64,000 nt of DNA from Rotaria macrura. Lineage: Eukaryota; Rotifera; Eurotatoria; Philodinida; Philodinidae. The translations under genes were made by a program, and so were the position numbers. This document shows, one piece after another, positions 1-12,200 of the stretch. The notes beneath the pieces are model-generated. The model made no database searches. It saw nothing but the letters and a program-made list of their open reading frames with translations, and was not told the DNA's origin. The stretch's first letter is position 1, and each line of letters starts with the position of its first letter. The stretch covers positions 62,001 through 126,000 of the forward strand of contig OENT01000015.1 of NCBI GenBank assembly GCA_900239685.1. The letters run 5' to 3'.

Positions 1-1771
1 CTACAGGAAAAACGACATTAATGTCATGTTTATATATAATTTTCTAGGAACTGGTGCTTTTCAGGCAGTTGTTGCTTTCCTCATCGAGATTCATCGACCA
101 TGAAATTTTCATATTTTCCTGATACTGTTACAAAAAGATTGGAGATTTTTTTCAATATAGTTATTCCTATATAACAAAAAAGAATCTCCTATCGTGTAAG
201 ATTATCTCATCTTTCGACTGTCTATATATATTTAAGTTAATATTTATTAATAGCATCTTATTCCCTTATCTGGTTATCTTTCTCGAAACAAAATGAAAAA
301 GAATTTTCAAATGAAATAAATTTAAAGCAAGAAAATCAGTTCCATTGGTGTTAGTCAGTTTGAGACTTTACAAACGTTATGGCAAAGTTCTCCACTGAAG
401 GGAAACTAAGAGAGATTTCGAGTCTGAAATCATCAAGCTTGCTCTTGAATCTTCATTTTCAATATTTACAACTTTTGATGAATTCCATAAATCCCCTGCT
501 AGAGATTTTGCTAAAAATCAAAAGATCAAAATTAGCAAAAAGTTCATCGTAATTTTTTGTAACAAATGAATCGAATTCTTTTTTCTTGTTTCAGTGCAAA
601 ATATTATATACAAAATGCCAGAGAGCAATTTGACTTCGCTGGTCAACATGAAGTAGTTTAAATGAATATGGTCGTAAAACAATCATTCTATTAGTTCAAT
701 CATATTAGGAAATCGATCGATTTCTTGTTTTTATTGAACAAAATTTACCCTTATTAGAATCTCTTGAAAATCGTTATTCAACGAACAGTAATCATGATAC
801 AAAGGTGTGGTTGTGTGTGTATCTTTTTTTCTGGATCCACATCAACTCACCCTTTCTGAAAACAAATCTGAGGATCTCAAAAAGCACGATATCTTTTTTT
901 TTATTGAATCATATTTGATTCAATACATTCATCAAATAGAAAACTGAAAATATTCATGCATTACATTAACAGAAAGAAAAATAAAATACTATGCATTGAG
1001 AACGTTTTTTTATTTTTAAAAATACTGTATTTTAATAAGTAAAAAATCGTTTTAAATAGAATGAACATCTATACAAATAGTACATTTATGAATTTGTTTT
1101 AATATCACATTTATGTATTCAGCCTACGTTTACAATTTTCAAATAATCTTGAAAATAATATTGACGATGCAACTACGCAAATTTATGTCTCCGCTATAGG
1201 TGATTAACAACATAAAATCGAGTCTTAGAAATATTGGCAAGTGCTGAGAATCGTTCGTAACTATCGATTTATTTTTCAACGGATTTACTCAATTTTCTAC
1301 ATGTAGTTTCTCCATGCATGCCTCGATTTAATCATTCTTACAACAAAATGTTAAAATTCGGCTTCCATGAATTGTCTCTGTGTACATATAAGTCGAAAAA
1401 ATCGAGTTGCTTTTGTAAACTATATTTTGAGGAATCCACGTTACTGCGGCTCGACAGTTTGACAATATTCAACCCGCATTGATACTAGTAAATGAGCACA
1501 TTGTTTACTTGAAATTCTGCAACGAGTAACGAAACATAGACTGCATCCTCCATATAAATGAAATGGCACAGGCTTAATAGACGAAACCAGCCCTTTAAAA
1601 CGTTTTTTCTTATGCTACTGAGATCTGTTTATGAACATTTCACATGAGCTTAAACACTAAGTATCAACGTGGACAGTGTCCTCGTACATTTCAAGCTTTC
1701 AACGTGAATTATACGAGGAATCGCTTCGAATATTTCTGACAAGTGTCCGCGTGTTCTTAGGGAGCGAGTGC
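1..1771. other. 5' flank without a confident gene; two possible terminal exons
   Basis: No full gene is visible here. Two short stretches on the + strand look like last exons but were not identified. After a 3' splice-like site at about 46-48, a frame runs TGAFQAVVAFLIEIHRP to a TGA near 105. After a pyrimidine-rich acceptor ending at 594, a 21-codon frame (AKYYIQNAREQFDFAGQHEV plus V) ends in TAA at 659-661. Neither has a recognisable upstream partner in the window, so they may be 3' ends of a gene starting outside, or chance frames. The remaining sequence is AT-rich with short homopolymers and no repeat I could define. It is unrelated to the outer side of the SGSM gene, so the inverted duplication ends sharply at 1772. 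Confidence 0.25.
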
Positions 1772-2210
1772 TTGTCGATGTTCATCATCAATAATTTTTA
1801 CAACTTTAACTGCTTTCAGACATGTTTTAGCAAGCTTCTGTAAAAGTGCAATCGTAGTAATTGTTTTAAACAAACCTACGGCTCGTTGTTTAAGACCATG
1901 CAAGGACATGTCACAACCACAGCTAAGGTAAAAGAAGAAGAAACATTGAACATGAAATTTCCATTTTGTCACTAGCATACATTTTTTCATAACGGCCTCT
2001 TCCATCATTTGTTTAACCTAGACATAATAATTAAAAATATAGAGTTTCAGGTTTCTTTGAGTATATTCCTCGTTTGACGTTCCACAAAAACTTTTGACGA
2101 TATTGTTCTTGCTCTAAAACAAAAGTTATCACGCGTACTGAAAACATAAAAATGACAATTATTAAAACTTGACCATCAACATTAGTGTTATTCTCATTTG
2201 AATCGTTCAC
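1772..2210 (-). pseudogene. inverted, truncated copy of SGSM exons 1-4
   Basis: Read on the minus strand this is the 5' part of the SGSM gene at 5744-6242. Matching codons include the exon 1 peptide NENNTNVD, the exon 2 peptide YRQKFLWNVKR, the exon 3 peptide [13 protein letters not shown] and the exon 4 peptides [13 protein letters not shown] and KIIDDEHRQ. Several changes show decay. The position of the start codon reads GTG (2208-2210). The exon 1 donor GTAAAG has become GTCAAG. The GT of the exon 2 donor is changed to AT. The second half of exon 3 ([11 protein letters not shown] in the intact gene) is missing. The copy stops abruptly at 1772 in mid-exon and runs into unrelated DNA. It therefore cannot make the RUN/TBC protein. 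A short readthrough frame remains (1757-2008) but is probably not a gene. Confidence 0.85.
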
Positions 2211-3187
2211 TATCTTCTATTTGAAACGGTAATAATCAAAGTATAACAAAATCGTCTTTAAATTTGACAGTCAACAAACGGATAATAAAATGAATCGTGC
2301 CAAAAAAATATACGATACTCAAGTTATGAGCAATTAAAAGACGAATGTCAATCTATTTATTGCTCTTCTTCACACAATTACGCAACGGATTATTGTTTTT
2401 CTGTTTTTTATTGCCGTTCCTTGAAACACATCAGAGGAACGAAAGAACTGACAATCAAACGAGTGAGTATGTTCTAAAATCTAGAAACCAATAACAATGA
2501 AGATAAATGAACAAAAAATTTTCGCATGTTATTAGTTGAGTAATGACTTCTAATATCTTTATTCGAAAAAATAATAGAATATAACCATATGCAGTTGTAT
2601 GATACAATTCGAAATAATCGGCTAGTGTCATCCATGGTTCGAAGTCATTGGTGAATAGTTAAAAATTTGTATATTTGATTTTTTTCTAAAAATCAATTTG
2701 TTTCATACTTGAAATATTGCTAGTAGGTGTATAAGAATATAAGAGACACTTTTTTTTAGAGTTAAATCTTTTGTCCGGTTTTTATACTGATATTCAATCT
2801 TGATTTAAAAGCCATTACAAATAAGCCGTAATCCAACATGCTCAATCTATGTTGTCAGAGATTGGTCCCAATTTGAGATGCACGGTAGAGAGAATCGAAT
2901 TGACAGAAAAGGCAGAAAGGTAAAACGACAAAAAGGAAAATATCGAAAAATAGCAGAAAATGCAGAATATAAACACCCAAAAAGGAAAACGTTGAAAGGG
3001 AAAGGCAGAAAGAAAAAGTTATAGAATAACAACCGAATGTGAAGAAAATCTACACGAGAGGAAGACGCAGAAATTAGTGAAAATAAAAATGTAGAATCCA
3101 AAAGATATGTATAGATAACGAAATTGTAGTTTCCGAGCTGGTGTTGGCTGTTATGAGAATAGTTAAATTTCTCTTCCTTATCGTCTA
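1772..3187. repeat. left arm of a large inverted repeat
   Basis: This stretch is the diverged reverse complement of 3601-6242, leaving out the hAT insertion at 3959-5118. Matches can be followed by eye all along: the inner end (GCTGGTGTTGGCTGTTA at about 3138-3154 against its complement near 3640-3656), the purine-rich block 2890-3020 against the pyrimidine-rich block 3770-3890, the block 2560-2760 against 5180-5390, and exon-like sequence 1772-2210 against 5744-6242. Divergence is patchy, from nearly identical runs to stretches with about one change in four. The outer end lies within the sequence corresponding to SGSM exon 4, so this arm is a truncated copy, not a transposon end. Confidence 0.9.
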
Positions 3188-3600
3188 TACTGTAGACCCT
3201 ACAGTGTACAGTAGTTCACAAATATGTCAGAATCTTTACGATTACTCCTGTAAGTGGAAGCAGCCGATAAATGTGGATAAGACTGTTGTACAATTGTTTC
3301 ATACACATGTAGTTTACATTAGCAGTGAACTACTATGCATCAGCGGCAGAAACCGAAGATTTCAGGGTAAGCAATAAATTTTTTTCATTGATAATAATTG
3401 ATGATATCAATGAAAAAATTTATTGCTTCGCCGAAAAAGTCCCAGTTTGCACTGGCCTTGTCTACAAGTTCTTCAAGCAAGTACTGGTATAGGGGAATAT
3501 CGGGGAAAGCAATAAATTTCTATTGCTTCCCTAAATTGTTTAGGAGAAGCAATTACTACCATTCACTTCGCTGGTGCACCGCCCATGCTACTATACGCTG
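3188..3600. repeat. loop between palindrome arms, with nested hairpins
   Basis: The 413 bp spacer between the two arms holds its own inverted repeats. One has a stem of about 24 bp with one unpaired base (3369-3393 with 3405-3428) around an 11-base loop; its arms begin AAGCAATAAATTTTTT. A second, at about 3502-3531, pairs GGGAAAGCAATA with TATTGCTTCCC. Both share the core GCAATAAATTT, so they look like related copies. No coding sense was recognised in the two short frames that cross it. Confidence 0.7.
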
Positions 3601-6242
3601 TAGACTATAAGGGAGAGAAATTTAACTATTCTCGTAACAGCCAACACCAGCACGGAAACAAAACTTTCGTTATCTATAGATATCTTTTGGATTAAACTTT
3701 TTCATTTTCAATAATTTTCTGTGCCTTCGTCTCATGTAGATTTTCTTCACATTCGGTGGTTATTCTATAACTTTTTCTTTCTGCCTTTCCCTTTCGACGT
3801 TTCGCTTTTTATGTGTTTATATTCTGCATTTTCTGATTATTTTCGATATTTTCTTTTTCCTTGTTTTCCCTTTCTGCCTTATCCGTCAATTCGATTCCCT
3901 CTACTATGCATCTCAAATTGGGACCAATCCTGACAACATTGATTGAGTATGTTGGGTCCAGTGTTTCTAACAGCAAGGGTCAGCCTTTGTTACAAATTGT
4001 CCAAGACCCTTGCAATATTCGATTGACACTATGTTTGACACTTTGCTGATGATAACAAAGTGTCAAGCTGACCCTTACTGAGAGTAATTTATACTTTGCT
4101 GTGCATCGAAAACATCTTCCAATCCCAACATCTGAATTTTGTGATTAATATTGATGTATTCATTATCCTATCATCGTCTAATTACTATTTGGATTTATTG
4201 GAACGTTTCCCTGCATTTCGATTTCAATTATTGTTACTCTTTAATACTTGACAGTACCTTTGAAACAACTTATGCAAATCCTTTCCTTATCATCATTTTT
4301 TGAGACAAGTATAATTCGCAGTGATGTGACTACGAGATGTATTTGGATTTCAGTACGAGATACTAGTTTATTTTATACTCATCGTCCTTAGCCGTGAACA
4401 ATTTTCTACGTACAAAATATATGTATACTCTTCATTTTTAAATAAAACTAATGTAGTTTTTCTATTGAATCTTTTCCAGGCATGTAAGAAAAGCGTCTCA
4501 ATCAGAAGTAGTACTTTAACTTTACTTTAAAGTTAACGTAATTTTTTTCTGAAATTCTTTTTGCAAACAAATTCTTTTTTCACAAAAGACAATCTATGTG
4601 AAAATTCTTCGTGAAAAATAGTCTTTAAAAAATAACTTCTCCTTGAAACAGATACTTTCTTTTAGCAAAACAAATAATTTTCTGGAAAAGTCTGCTTTCA
4701 CAGCAGTATTTTTAGAGTTAAACTACCCCTCATAAGCTCCTGTATCTCAAGATACAGAAGTATGCGGGTGATCGATAACACAGGACCACAATTGGATGGC
4801 TCTTGGATTCAAAAAATGACTCAGATTACAGTGTCTTTTGAAAATTAGTAAACAAAACTCTGAATAAAACGCTGAAGAATTCACTTGAAAAAAACTCGAA
4901 TTTCACAAAAGCTAGATGTGAGGCTCTCTTCCATTAGAATACCTAAAGCAAGTTTTTATTAAATATTTTTTTTCTTTCATCGAATTCTAACACTTTGCAC
5001 TTTGGAAACTTTGTGACACTGTTTAGAAAAGCAAAGTGTCATTTTACACTCTGATTTCAAACATAAAGTGTCATTTGACTTTTTGTTTCAGATTTCTATT
5101 AGAAACGCTGGTTGGGTCGTGACTTGTTTGCAACGGATTTTAAATGAAGATTGAATGTCAGTATAAAACCGGACAAAAGATTTAACTCTAAAAAAAGTGT
5201 TCCGCTTATATTCTTATACCTAATAGCAATATTTCAAGTATGAAACAAATTGATTTTTGAAAAAAAAATTAAATATACAAATTTTTAACTATTCACCAAT
5301 GACTTCGAACCATAGATGACACTAGCCGATTATTTCGAATTGTATCATTACATCTGCTTATGGTTATATTCTATTATTTTTTCGAATGAAGATATTAGAA
5401 ATCATTTCTCAACTAAAACCATGCGAAAATATTTCGTTCACTTATCTTCATTGTTATTGGTTTCTAGATGAGTTCTTTTTAGAACATACTCACTCGTTTG
5501 ATTGTCAGTTCTTTCGTTCCTCTGATGTGTTTCAAGGAACGGGAATAAAAAACAGAAAAACAATATTCAGTCGTGTAATTGTGTGAAGAAGAGGAATAAA
5601 TAGATTGACATTCGTCTTTTCATTGTTCATAACCAGTATCGTACTTTTTTTGACACGATTCATGTTATTATCTGTGTTGTTGACTGTCAAATTTAAACAC
5701 GATTTAGTTGTGTTTTGATTGTTACTGTTTAAATTAGAAGACAATGGACGACTCAAATGAGAATAACACTAATGTTGACGGTAAAGTTTGAATAATTGTG
5801 ATTTTAATGTTTTCAATAGACACGATACGTTTTGTTTTAGAGCAAGAACAATATCGTCAAAAGCTTTTGTGGAACGTCAAACGAGAAGTATATTTATAGA
5901 AGACTGAAACTCTATATTGTTAATTAATATTGCTAGGTTAAACAAATGATGGAAGAAGCCGTTATGAAAAAATGTATTCACGAGGAAAATTGTTGTATCA
6001 CAACACTTTGTGGTTTGTAGTTTTCATACGTTGTATTCTCGTGAGAAAATGGGAATTTAATGTTCAATGCTTGTTTTTCTTTTACTTTAGCTGCGGTTGA
6101 AAAATGCCTTTTGCATGGTCTCAAACGACGAGCCGTGGGTTTATTTAAGACAAGTACTACGATGGCACTTCTACAAAAACTTGCTAAAACATGTCCGGAC
6201 GCAGCCGAAGTTGTTAAAATTATTGATGATGAACATCGACAA
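3601..6242. repeat. right arm of the large inverted repeat (interrupted)
   Basis: This arm contains the 5' flank and first four exons of the intact SGSM gene and is complementary to 1772-3187. After removing the hAT element and one target-site copy it is about 1.48 kb, against 1.42 kb for the left arm. The match ends at 6242 within SGSM exon 4, while the gene itself continues. The palindrome centre therefore lies about 2.3 kb upstream of the gene's start codon, or 1.2 kb if the hAT insertion is removed, and the putative promoter lies inside the repeat. Confidence 0.9.
3959..5110. mobile_element. non-autonomous hAT-type transposon (1,152 bp)
   Basis: The element has 12 bp terminal inverted repeats, CAGTGTTTCTAA at 3959-3970 and TTAGAAACGCTG at 5099-5110, with one mismatch. 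It is flanked by a perfect 8 bp direct repeat GTTGGGTC (3951-3958 and 5111-5118). The CAG...CTG ends and 8 bp target duplication are hallmarks of the hAT superfamily. The opposite palindrome arm carries the unoccupied site at 2830-2837, so the insertion came after the inverted duplication. There is no transposase reading frame. Both ends carry copies of the motif AAAGTGTCA or its complement, including a hairpin pairing TTGACACTTTG (4035-4045) with CAAAGTGTCAA (4056-4066) and further copies near 5033 and 5065. These could be subterminal transposase-binding sites (inference). Confidence 0.88.
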
Positions 6243-9200
6243 CATGACGAACCTAATAGTTTTCTTGTTTTGTCCAGGTAAAAAGAATTTAAGTTTCAAG
6301 AGATGTTATCTACTCAAGTTGATCTTTCGTTTTGACAAGAAAATTATCAAGCATAGCACATCAGCAAGCATCAGGTACTGATGATGCTCGACGTCGAACA
6401 ACTCGCTCTTCAATATATACTCGATATTTATGGATACGTACTGCACTGATTCATCGATCACTACATAAAATTGTTGAATACATCGTTATCAATAGTTCGT
6501 ATGTAGTCTAAATGAATCCTGTGTTATCAGTTTTTCTAGTTTATTTTTTTTTCTAGAAAATACTATGAACCATTCGCACTGGTTTGTAACACTGTGCAAG
6601 GACCTATTCTAGCTTCCCTTCTTGGTAACTACCACTTAAAGAAAATCTATTTCATTTTTAATTGCGTGTCTTTAAAAACACAATAGCTGGCCCGTGTGCA
6701 CTTGAATTTACCCGAGTGAAAACATCTGATCATTTATGGACGGATCCACATGCGGATGAACTCGTTCAACGTCATCGTATGCATAGTAACAATCGAACCA
6801 TAGCAAATCAAATGACAACGATGATTAATTTGAATAATTCATATTTATTGAAACATCGACCAAGTCTACAGATCAACGTAATTACTATTAAAAAAAAGCA
6901 TTTTCTTTTAGTTCTGTATTGTTCTTTTTAATATGAATTAACTATTACTATATAGTTGAAACGTCATGCGAGTTCATCGAGTGAAGAGGCTCAGCGACAT
7001 ACTCAATTAATGTCAATAAATCCAGCTCGTGATTATGTTGAATCACTTCATCAAAATTCTAAATCACAATTGATTTATGGAAAAAATAATGTTTTTGTAC
7101 AACCGGTAAACTGAAATAAACTAGCTGACTTTACAATAGCAAACATTCTTGTATTTGTGTCAGGTTCCGCATTATGAACCTATACCTGGTTATTTATCAT
7201 TACACCATAATCATCATGGTTTAACGTTAAAATGGACACCGAATCAACTAATGAATGGTTATAATGAAAATATAAAACCATCTCCAAGTAATACACAATG
7301 CACGAACGAACCAGAGACACCTGTGGCAGTAGAATCTTCGAAAAAATATAGGTTTGCTCGATTTTTTTTTATCAATATTTTATTGTAAAATACTTTTCCA
7401 CTAGTGTTTATTGGGAGTATGCTGTATCGATAAATATGTCTTCAATAGTTTATCTTCATTGTCACCAATATCGTATGTAATAAAAGTCTATTTAATTTAA
7501 TTTTTAATTTTCTCTTTTTGGTATTGAAGTTGATGGGGATCGTATTGTATTTGTTGGCCGGGATGGTGTTCAATATCCTCCATTTCATATAAAAGATAAA
7601 GGTGGACATCTATTAGCATTTCTGACGTGTCTGGAGAGTGGTCTTGCTCCGAATGGGCAACTTGATCCACCATTAGCATATGAAAAAGGACAAGGTGAGC
7701 TCAACTAATGTATTTACTAATGACTACTAGAGATGGAATTCGGATCTGCTATATTGATGAAAACAAACTGTGAAAAGAAAGAAATTTCAATACCATGACA
7801 TACTTCGTATTACCATAGTACTATTGATTTCGCGTGCACAAATGAGTTCATGTCATAGTTATTCTGATTGAAATGCCTTTTTGAAGAAGAAACAAGGAAA
7901 ACTGTTAGCTATTGAATTGATATTTAATTTATTTATATTTTAGGGAAAATATTACCTAAATTACATCATCGTACAGAGCGTCCACATTCTGCAATATCAT
8001 TAAGTTCAACTGAAGACGAGACGAATGGACTATGCAATGCTGATGTAGTTGATGAAGAAATAGCAGCATTAACTGGCGACTATGTTTTTCGTATCATCTT
8101 CCTTACCGATCGTTAGTGATCTATATTGTGTTGTATATCACTTATTTTGTATGTGCCTTACTTATATGTAGACTAGTAGTTAAATGAAGGTATTTGATGA
8201 AACGATTTTCATCTTATATTAAATGACCTGTCTATAATATGATATCGTGCTCTTCTTGTAATTATGAAATTTTATTTTTCTATTTAATTGTCTAGACGAC
8301 AGAACAAACAGTAGCGGGCTTAGTCAACATCAATGGTCATCAGGTGCAGCTGATTCGTCATCGCATTCTTCACAATCATCATCATCACCAGCAGCACACG
8401 GAACCAGTGTTAGTGCACCATTACCGGCTTCACCGATCGATGCAGCATTTGCTACATCAGCTGTTTATATTTCACCAACAATTGGTTTTCACAAAAGTAT
8501 TTCAGTTAGGTACGACAAGATCATTTGAAATAAATATATAATGTTTTATGGTTATGGCTGTTTATATTTGAGAAAGAAAACAAAAGCAATGTGATATTTT
8601 TAACTAAAGCTAAATTGACAAATATTTCTTTTTTCACTTAATTCGTAATAATAGTTCATAAATTTCTGTATAAGAACATGATTCATAGAGAGATACTCCT
8701 GAATTTTAGAGAAAATTCACGAAATATGTTGTCAATGATAATAGTAGTATGCTATTCTTTTTCTTTCCTGCTGATAGAGTGGCACCCCATCTGGACTATC
8801 CTAGGTCACAGCATTATTGATCGTCGTAGTATTTGTTTTGTAAGAAGACTTTTTAAACTTGGTTTCGTTTGACAATTAAGAAACATTTTTTTTACTTCTG
8901 AAATAATTCGACTTGTTCATTATCTTAATCAATCGTAAACGAAATTTCTTATTTTGTACTTTATTGTTAAACGTATGAGTACTTACAGAGATCATCAAGG
9001 TCAATCAAAGTCAAATAAAAAGGAGATAAATATGACGATCAAGAAGCACAGTAGTGGAATCGATCCTATATAGGAGGAACACATCAATGCAAAATGAAAA
9101 AGACAGATGCTTATTTTACATAAATGGGTTGAGCGTCTTCCGAAATAATACTTCCATGCAAAGAAGTTAGAATTCTTCTGACATTCAATTGTTGAATTTC

Positions 9201-12200
9201 ACTCAAACTAGGCGTAGTGAACAGCCTTTATTCTGTAGCCTCTTGACTTCCTTTCTCTTAAGACAACAATCAAAATAGTTATTAGGACCTTTATGGTAAT
9301 TATTCTAGAGGAAATACTGTTGTAGAAAAAAAACTTTGAGAGCTCAATTGAGACGAGCGAATATATTTGTCTGATTTTTGTGAGGCATATCATTCGACAA
9401 TTTGATTGAGGGAATCGTTTTGAGCAAATGTAAAAGGAGCATTCAAAGTTACAAAAAATTGAATGTGGTGAACTAACTGAAATGTGTCACTAAAAATTCA
9501 TTCAACTACTTTTTTATGGAATGTAGGAACAGGCATAGGCATAGAAACATCATTAAAATATTTCTCCAGGCAGGGAAACATCATTGTAATATTCCCCTGG
9601 GCAGAGTTGAAGCACTTTAGTTGACGTATGGATCTTTGCTTGTTCTCTAGGCATCTATTTAGTTACACTGCATTTAAACGCCAGTTTATTAGTATAGGGA
9701 AACCCAAGCTACTTATAGAGGTTAACTATTCTCATCATCTTATAGAAAACGTAAATACCAATCAAAAGCTTACAGTCTAAGATGGAAAAGTAAATCATGC
9801 AATAGTCTTGCTAAGATAAACTGATAGTGTCTAACATTTTGTCTTGTAGGAGATCTTTCTGTGAACTCTATTATATGCAATATTTAATGGCTGAATCAAG
9901 AAGAAGAGAAATTTTCGTTGCTGAGTCAAATCGAAACGTTTAAGACATCTGAACATGAATGGACTATAAAAGATGTTCTTAATGCAAACACTTTTTAACA
10001 CCAGATAGTAAACAATTAAAATAACATTGATGCCTCATCAAAAAAGAAAATGGAAAAATTGTCACAATAAGACTGTCATCTCTATCGTGTAATTTGTCGG
10101 TTCCTCTAAATTTTCTCACAAGCAAGATACTCTAGCACTATGATCGAGTTCTACAATATCGAGATCCTAGTCAGATAAAATGTATTTGACACTACAACTA
10201 TATCTAGGAGTGAATTTAAGTTGTTCGATGTGTATTTGACCCTGCCGTATGATTTTCAATGTTTTTACAATGATATTTCTTTAGATCATCAATGGCATCC
10301 TTGTGTGACACAATGCGTCGTCAAATATTATCACGTGCATTCTATGGTTGGCTGGCCTATTGTCGTCATTTGAAAACTGTTCGTACACATTTAACATCTC
10401 TGGTTAATCCAGTATTAAAAATCGAAAATACAGAACAAATCAATACACATCTATCTTTAACATCTGATGGCTGGAAAGAATTGTTTCTCAATAAACAAAT
10501 AGAAAATTTACCAATCGATAAAAAAGAAATTTATCGTAGAATCTATTCAGGCGGCTGTGAGCAGTCCATAAGAAAACAAGTAAAATTAAATATAACCAGA
10601 GTTCTTGTGCCTTTTTCTATAATCTAAATGATCGTCTCTTTTTTAGGTTTGGCCATATCTTTTTTCTCACTACTCGTTTGAATCAACATTAGAAGAACGA
10701 AATAGTATTGATCATGCAACAGTCGAACGATACAATGCATTATCGAAGGAATGGCATAGCGCTGAAGATATTGTTTTACAGATTGATCTTCAACATTCAA
10801 ATAATCGTAAAAATACTTTAGCAAAATTATTAAATTTAAATGCTGAAACCACTCATACTTCCAGAGAAACTGCATTAACATCAATAAAAAATGCTCTTGC
10901 TAGCATACCAGAAAAAATGTCATTTACGCATAATGTTCTTGAAAGAAAAGATTCCAATATATCAAATGATGTTTTTTATGAAGTAAAATTTTAGATGAAA
11001 AAAAAAACAAACTTCGTTATTGATAAAATTTTTTCTAGGATTGTGTTATACATACGGTAACTATACCGATCGTAGAAGAATCGATATCAGGAAGAACATC
11101 ATCCAATGATAATCGTTTACCATCTTCTTCGTCAAATACATCGGTATTGATCGCGCGTACGCGTACAGAATCAATTATTGATCGTTCATCGCCCTATAAT
11201 ATAATTGAAACAAGTACAGATATGGATGATGATGTTATCGAAGATGATGTTCACATGAAACCTATTGATAATGATGAAGTATTAGTAAATGAACAAGACA
11301 ATCCAATTGAACAAAAACATCACGATAAAACTCTATCACCATCATCGAGTTTGACGTCTGGAACCGATGTTTACATGGATGCTGTCGAGATTTTAAGCGA
11401 TGAACATCAAAATGATAAATCAGGTATAATCTACGATTCTTACTGATTTATTTTTACACAAATATTATTTAGATGGTACAATAACACCGATATGTTATGG
11501 ATCATTTACAAAAGAAATAGTTGATGCATTTTCAGTAAATTTACATCGAATTGACAAAGATGTAGCACGATGCGACAGAACATATGCATATTTTACGAAT
11601 TTGAACAATTTAAAAAAATTAAGAAACATCATGTGCACGTAAGTTTTTATAGTTTCTTATGTTCGAGTCTTAAAACGATGTACAATACTGTTCCATTTTC
11701 TGCGCTTATATCGAAAGATCAAGATCCGATTAAAATGAAACATTTTTTTTCAAGTATTGCTGAAATGCGGGCATTCGAGAGTAAAAGCTACGACCCAGTA
11801 GATAAGAAAATAAAACCTTTTATAATAGGCGCATGACTGGCATACATATATTTTTTTTCTGCGGAGAAAGAAAAATCTATTTTCAGTTGCAGTCAAAAAA
11901 AAGAACTTGAGCACGTACTAACAGAAATATTTTGAGTAGAACTAAAATTCATCTTCCTATCAATCCTAATAAACTTTTGTTTACTATACAGACGCTTCAG
12001 CCTTTTCCTAATGCATCTTTTCTTGTGAAAGTGTTCCACTTATCTGTCTAAACTGTCGTCATATCTTGACGCGCAGTATCGAGTACGGCAAGAGCACAAA
12101 GATAAATATTTAAGTTCATTAAAATCGGAAGTAATATTTATTTAGTGAAAATAGAAAATGTAAAGGAGTAAAATTGTGCATTCCACTGTGGCGATGAAGA